From assembly GCA_937885015.1 (NCBI GenBank), contig CALAAS010000041.1:4884-68883 (forward strand): a stretch of 64,000 bases of DNA. The letters are read 5' to 3'. The notes under the pieces were generated by a model. That model had not been told where the DNA came from. It ran no database searches and saw nothing but the letters and a program-made list of their open reading frames with translations. Made by a program: the position numbers and the translations under genes. The first letter of the stretch is position 1. Every line of letters starts with the position of its first letter. Below are positions 62,142-64,000 of this stretch, piece after piece. This stretch comes from an uncultured Clostridium sp. GTDB lineage: Bacteria > Bacillota > Clostridia > Lachnospirales > Lachnospiraceae.

Positions 62142-62501
62142 ATGGAAAAATCTGCTGTCCGCATCCTTCTGCGTTCCTCCGTCATTGCCTATATTATGAC
62201 GGCCGTCCTCCTGCTGCTTCTGGCTTTTGGACTCTATCAGTTCCATCTGCAGGAAAGTCAGGTCACGCTTGGCATCCGTGCCATTTACGTCGTCGCCTGC
62301 TTTTTTGCAGGGCTTGCAGCCGGAAAAGCTGCCAGAAACCGGCGTTTCCTCTGGGGACTTGCCGCCGGAATCCTCTATTTTCTGATTCTGCTGGCCGTGT
62401 CCTTCCTGATCAGCCGCCAGATCACCTCAGACACCACCGATCTTCTCATCTCTTTTCTAAGCTGCGCCGCCGGCGGTATGGCAGGAGGAATGATCTCCTG
62501 A
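62142..62501 (+). CDS. TIGR04086 family membrane protein
   Basis: A 119-residue protein of four membrane helices (AYIMTAVLLLLLAFGLYQF; LGIRAIYVVACFFAGLAAGKAA; WGLAAGILYFLILLAVSFLI; LLISFLSCAAGGMAGGMIS), matching the TIGR04086 family, which is common in Clostridia near the SCIFF locus. The ATG at 62142 has GGGAG at a good distance; earlier in-frame starts at 62043 and 62106 lack one. It is divergent from scfA. The function is unknown. Confidence 0.83.
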   Translation: MEKSAVRILLRSSVIAYIMTAVLLLLLAFGLYQFHLQESQVTLGIRAIYVVACFFAGLAAGKAARNRRFLWGLAAGILYFLILLAVSFLISRQITSDTTDLLISFLSCAAGGMAGGMIS

Positions 62502-62526
62502 CCACGTTCCCGCCTTTCTCATGATT

Positions 62527-63852
62527 CTACTTCCGGGCCGGATGCCGTTCTCCTTCTCCGGCCTCTGCCGCTTCCTCCATTTGAGCCGTCACAGCCTCAA
62601 TGGGATTCAGAATATAAAGATGAATTTTATCAATCCGGTTTTTCTCCACATGCTCCACCACCAGACGGACATTATCAACCACAACATCTTCGCCTTCCTC
62701 CGGGAGGTGATCCAACAGGCCAATAATAATTCCCCCAATGGAATCATAATCCTCTGATTCCAGGTGAAGCTCCAGGCGGTCATTCAGGTCATCCAGCTTC
62801 ATGGAACCCTCTACCACATACTCTCTGGGAGAAATCTGCCGAACCGACTCTTCCTCATCACCATCATACTCGTCCCGTATCTCACCAACGATCTCTTCCA
62901 GGATGTCCTCCTGAGTAATCAAGCCAGCCGTGGCGCCATACTCATCCAAAACAATGATAATATTGATATCCGTCTGGCGCATCTCCATCATCAGCTCTGA
63001 CACCTTTTTAAACTCATAGGTATAAAGCGGCTGCCGCAGGTAATGGCGCACAGAAAAATCATCTTCCCCGCCTCGCAGGAATACATCTTTGATATTCAGG
63101 ACTCCAATGACATTATCCGTTGTCTCTTCGTAGACTGGAAAACGGGTATATTTTTCTGCGCGGAAAATATCCATCAGTTCATCATAGGTGGCATTTACAT
63201 CCACAAAACTCATATCGATCCTTGGAACCATAACATCCCTGGCCACCGCGTCCCCAAAATCAAATACGTTATTGATCATCTTCTTTTCTTCTGTCTCAAT
63301 CACACCCTCCTCATGACTGACCTCCACGATCGTTCGCAGTTCATCCTCGGTAATCGATTCCCCCCGCTTTTTAGGGTCAATCCGCAAAAGACGCAGCACC
63401 AAAAAAGACAGGTAATTGACAAAAGCAATCACAGGGGTCAGAAGGAGCATCAGAACATATATGATGGCAGAAACCCGCAGCGCCAGGGTTTCTGCCCGGA
63501 TCGTCGCCATGGTCTTAGGCGTAATCTCGCCAAAAATCAAAATCAGAAGCGTCAGAACTCCCGTCGCCAGACCAACAATCTCATTTCCCCAAATCTCCGT
63601 TGCCAGAACAGTGGATAGAGAAGAGGCGTAAAGATTTACCACGTTGTTTCCAATTAAAATTGCGCTCAGCATCTTACCTGGATTTTCGATAACCCGCAGA
63701 ACATACGCAGCCCGTTTGTCGCCTGCATCCGCCAGCGTCCTCATACGGATCTTATTGACCGTTGTCAGAGCCGTCTCTGAGGAAGAAAAAAATGCCGACA
63801 GTGCCAGCAGCACCACCAGGATAATCAACTGTATCGCATCGCCAGAATCCAA
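62527..63852 (-). CDS. CNNM/CBS-domain hemolysin-family protein
   Basis: A 441-residue protein with four membrane helices in an N-terminal CNNM domain (LIILVVLLALSAFFSSSETALTTVNKIRMRTLADAGDKRA ... GNNVVNLYASSLST), two CBS domains (VMVPRIDMSFVDVNATYDELMDIF; LYTYEFKKVSELMMEMRQTDINIIIVLDEYGATAGLITQEDILEEIVGEI), and a C-terminal CorC/HlyC domain. Members move Mg2+ or Co2+, and many are annotated as hemolysins. The best start is the TTG at 63852, with AGGAG eight bases upstream; the longer frame begins inside the promoter. Confidence 0.9.
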   Translation of the reverse strand: MDSGDAIQLIILVVLLALSAFFSSSETALTTVNKIRMRTLADAGDKRAAYVLRVIENPGKMLSAILIGNNVVNLYASSLSTVLATEIWGNEIVGLATGVLTLLILIFGEITPKTMATIRAETLALRVSAIIYVLMLLLTPVIAFVNYLSFLVLRLLRIDPKKRGESITEDELRTIVEVSHEEGVIETEEKKMINNVFDFGDAVARDVMVPRIDMSFVDVNATYDELMDIFRAEKYTRFPVYEETTDNVIGVLNIKDVFLRGGEDDFSVRHYLRQPLYTYEFKKVSELMMEMRQTDINIIIVLDEYGATAGLITQEDILEEIVGEIRDEYDGDEEESVRQISPREYVVEGSMKLDDLNDRLELHLESEDYDSIGGIIIGLLDHLPEEGEDVVVDNVRLVVEHVEKNRIDKIHLYILNPIEAVTAQMEEAAEAGEGERHPARK

Positions 63853-63889
63853 AAAAATCACTCCTATTTTACATTTTATTTTAAAGCTG

Positions 63890-63918
63890 ATTCTACAATA
63901 TTTCCCGCCGTCTGTCAA
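63890..63918 (-). promoter_or_regulatory. Promoter of the CNNM/CBS gene
   Basis: TTGACA (63913-63918) and TAGAAT (63890-63895) with a 17-base spacer on the minus strand. Confidence 0.75.
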
Positions 63919-64000
63919 TCATTCTGCTCTCTGCCCCCACGACAAAGTTACTGTCAAGTAATCGTTGGCAACTTTCTTTTTGATTTATCTTTTTGTTGAA

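Noticed and set aside
1..64000. CRISPR array
   Set aside because: No regularly spaced identical repeats were seen on either strand; the repeats found are few and irregular.

Overview
The window fits a Clostridia chromosome, most probably Lachnospiraceae. The evidence is a SCIFF peptide with its radical SAM maturase beside a fused secDF, tgt and yajC; a tyrosine T-box leader; ftsEX with secreted peptidoglycan hydrolases; serC-serA followed by a DUF1015 gene; and Gram-positive ribosome binding sites and sigma-A promoters throughout. Most genes are on the minus strand. The core DNA is clearly more GC-rich than the first 9 kb.

Bases 1 to about 9,120 are accessory DNA that ends just beyond the 3' end of guaA. 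The left part is an integrative mobilizable element: MobV-type relaxase with a candidate oriT, a RepA-like helicase-loader ATPase (frame-disrupted), a MobC-like protein, a tyrosine integrase and a small excisionase-like protein, plus a yjdF gene under its own riboswitch-like leader. The right part (6.1-9.1 kb) is very AT-rich and reads the other way: a GNAT acetyltransferase, an XRE regulator, a cysteine-rich SAM-methyltransferase-like gene with a frameshift, and a DUF1848 iron-sulfur protein ending in a sliding-clamp-binding-like motif. This last pair is the best candidate for an undescribed system.

From 9.2 to 31.4 kb: guaA (glutaminase active site deleted), an APC permease, metA, ligA, a pseudouridine synthase, queA, tRNA-Arg, an MBL-fold hydrolase, the phosphate system pstSCAB-phoU (pstB carries a one-base deletion), mntP, tyrS with T-box control and an inserted repeat element, mfd and pth. 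From 31.6 to 46.7 kb: a FAD-dependent oxidoreductase, a DUF2812 membrane protein, a DUF3791/DUF3990/DUF3791 cassette, a cell-wall cluster (S41 protease, EnvC-like M23 protein, ftsX, ftsE), a PucR-type regulator, a degenerate MalK-like ATPase, ridA, an S1-domain protein, an acyl-ACP thioesterase, an AIM24 protein, a lipoprotein, tRNA-Gln, a DUF1700 protein and a hotdog thioesterase.

From 46.8 kb to the end: a membrane M23 peptidase converging on a DUF1015 gene; the amino-acid block leuB-ilvD-ilvB-serC-serA; the block scfA-scfB-secDF-tgt-yajC; a TIGR04086 membrane protein; and a CNNM/CBS transporter-like protein. Three genes show reading-frame breaks (near 4,043, 7,480 and 20,200). These may be real or base-call errors. 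All family assignments were made by reading the sequence; no database search was run.
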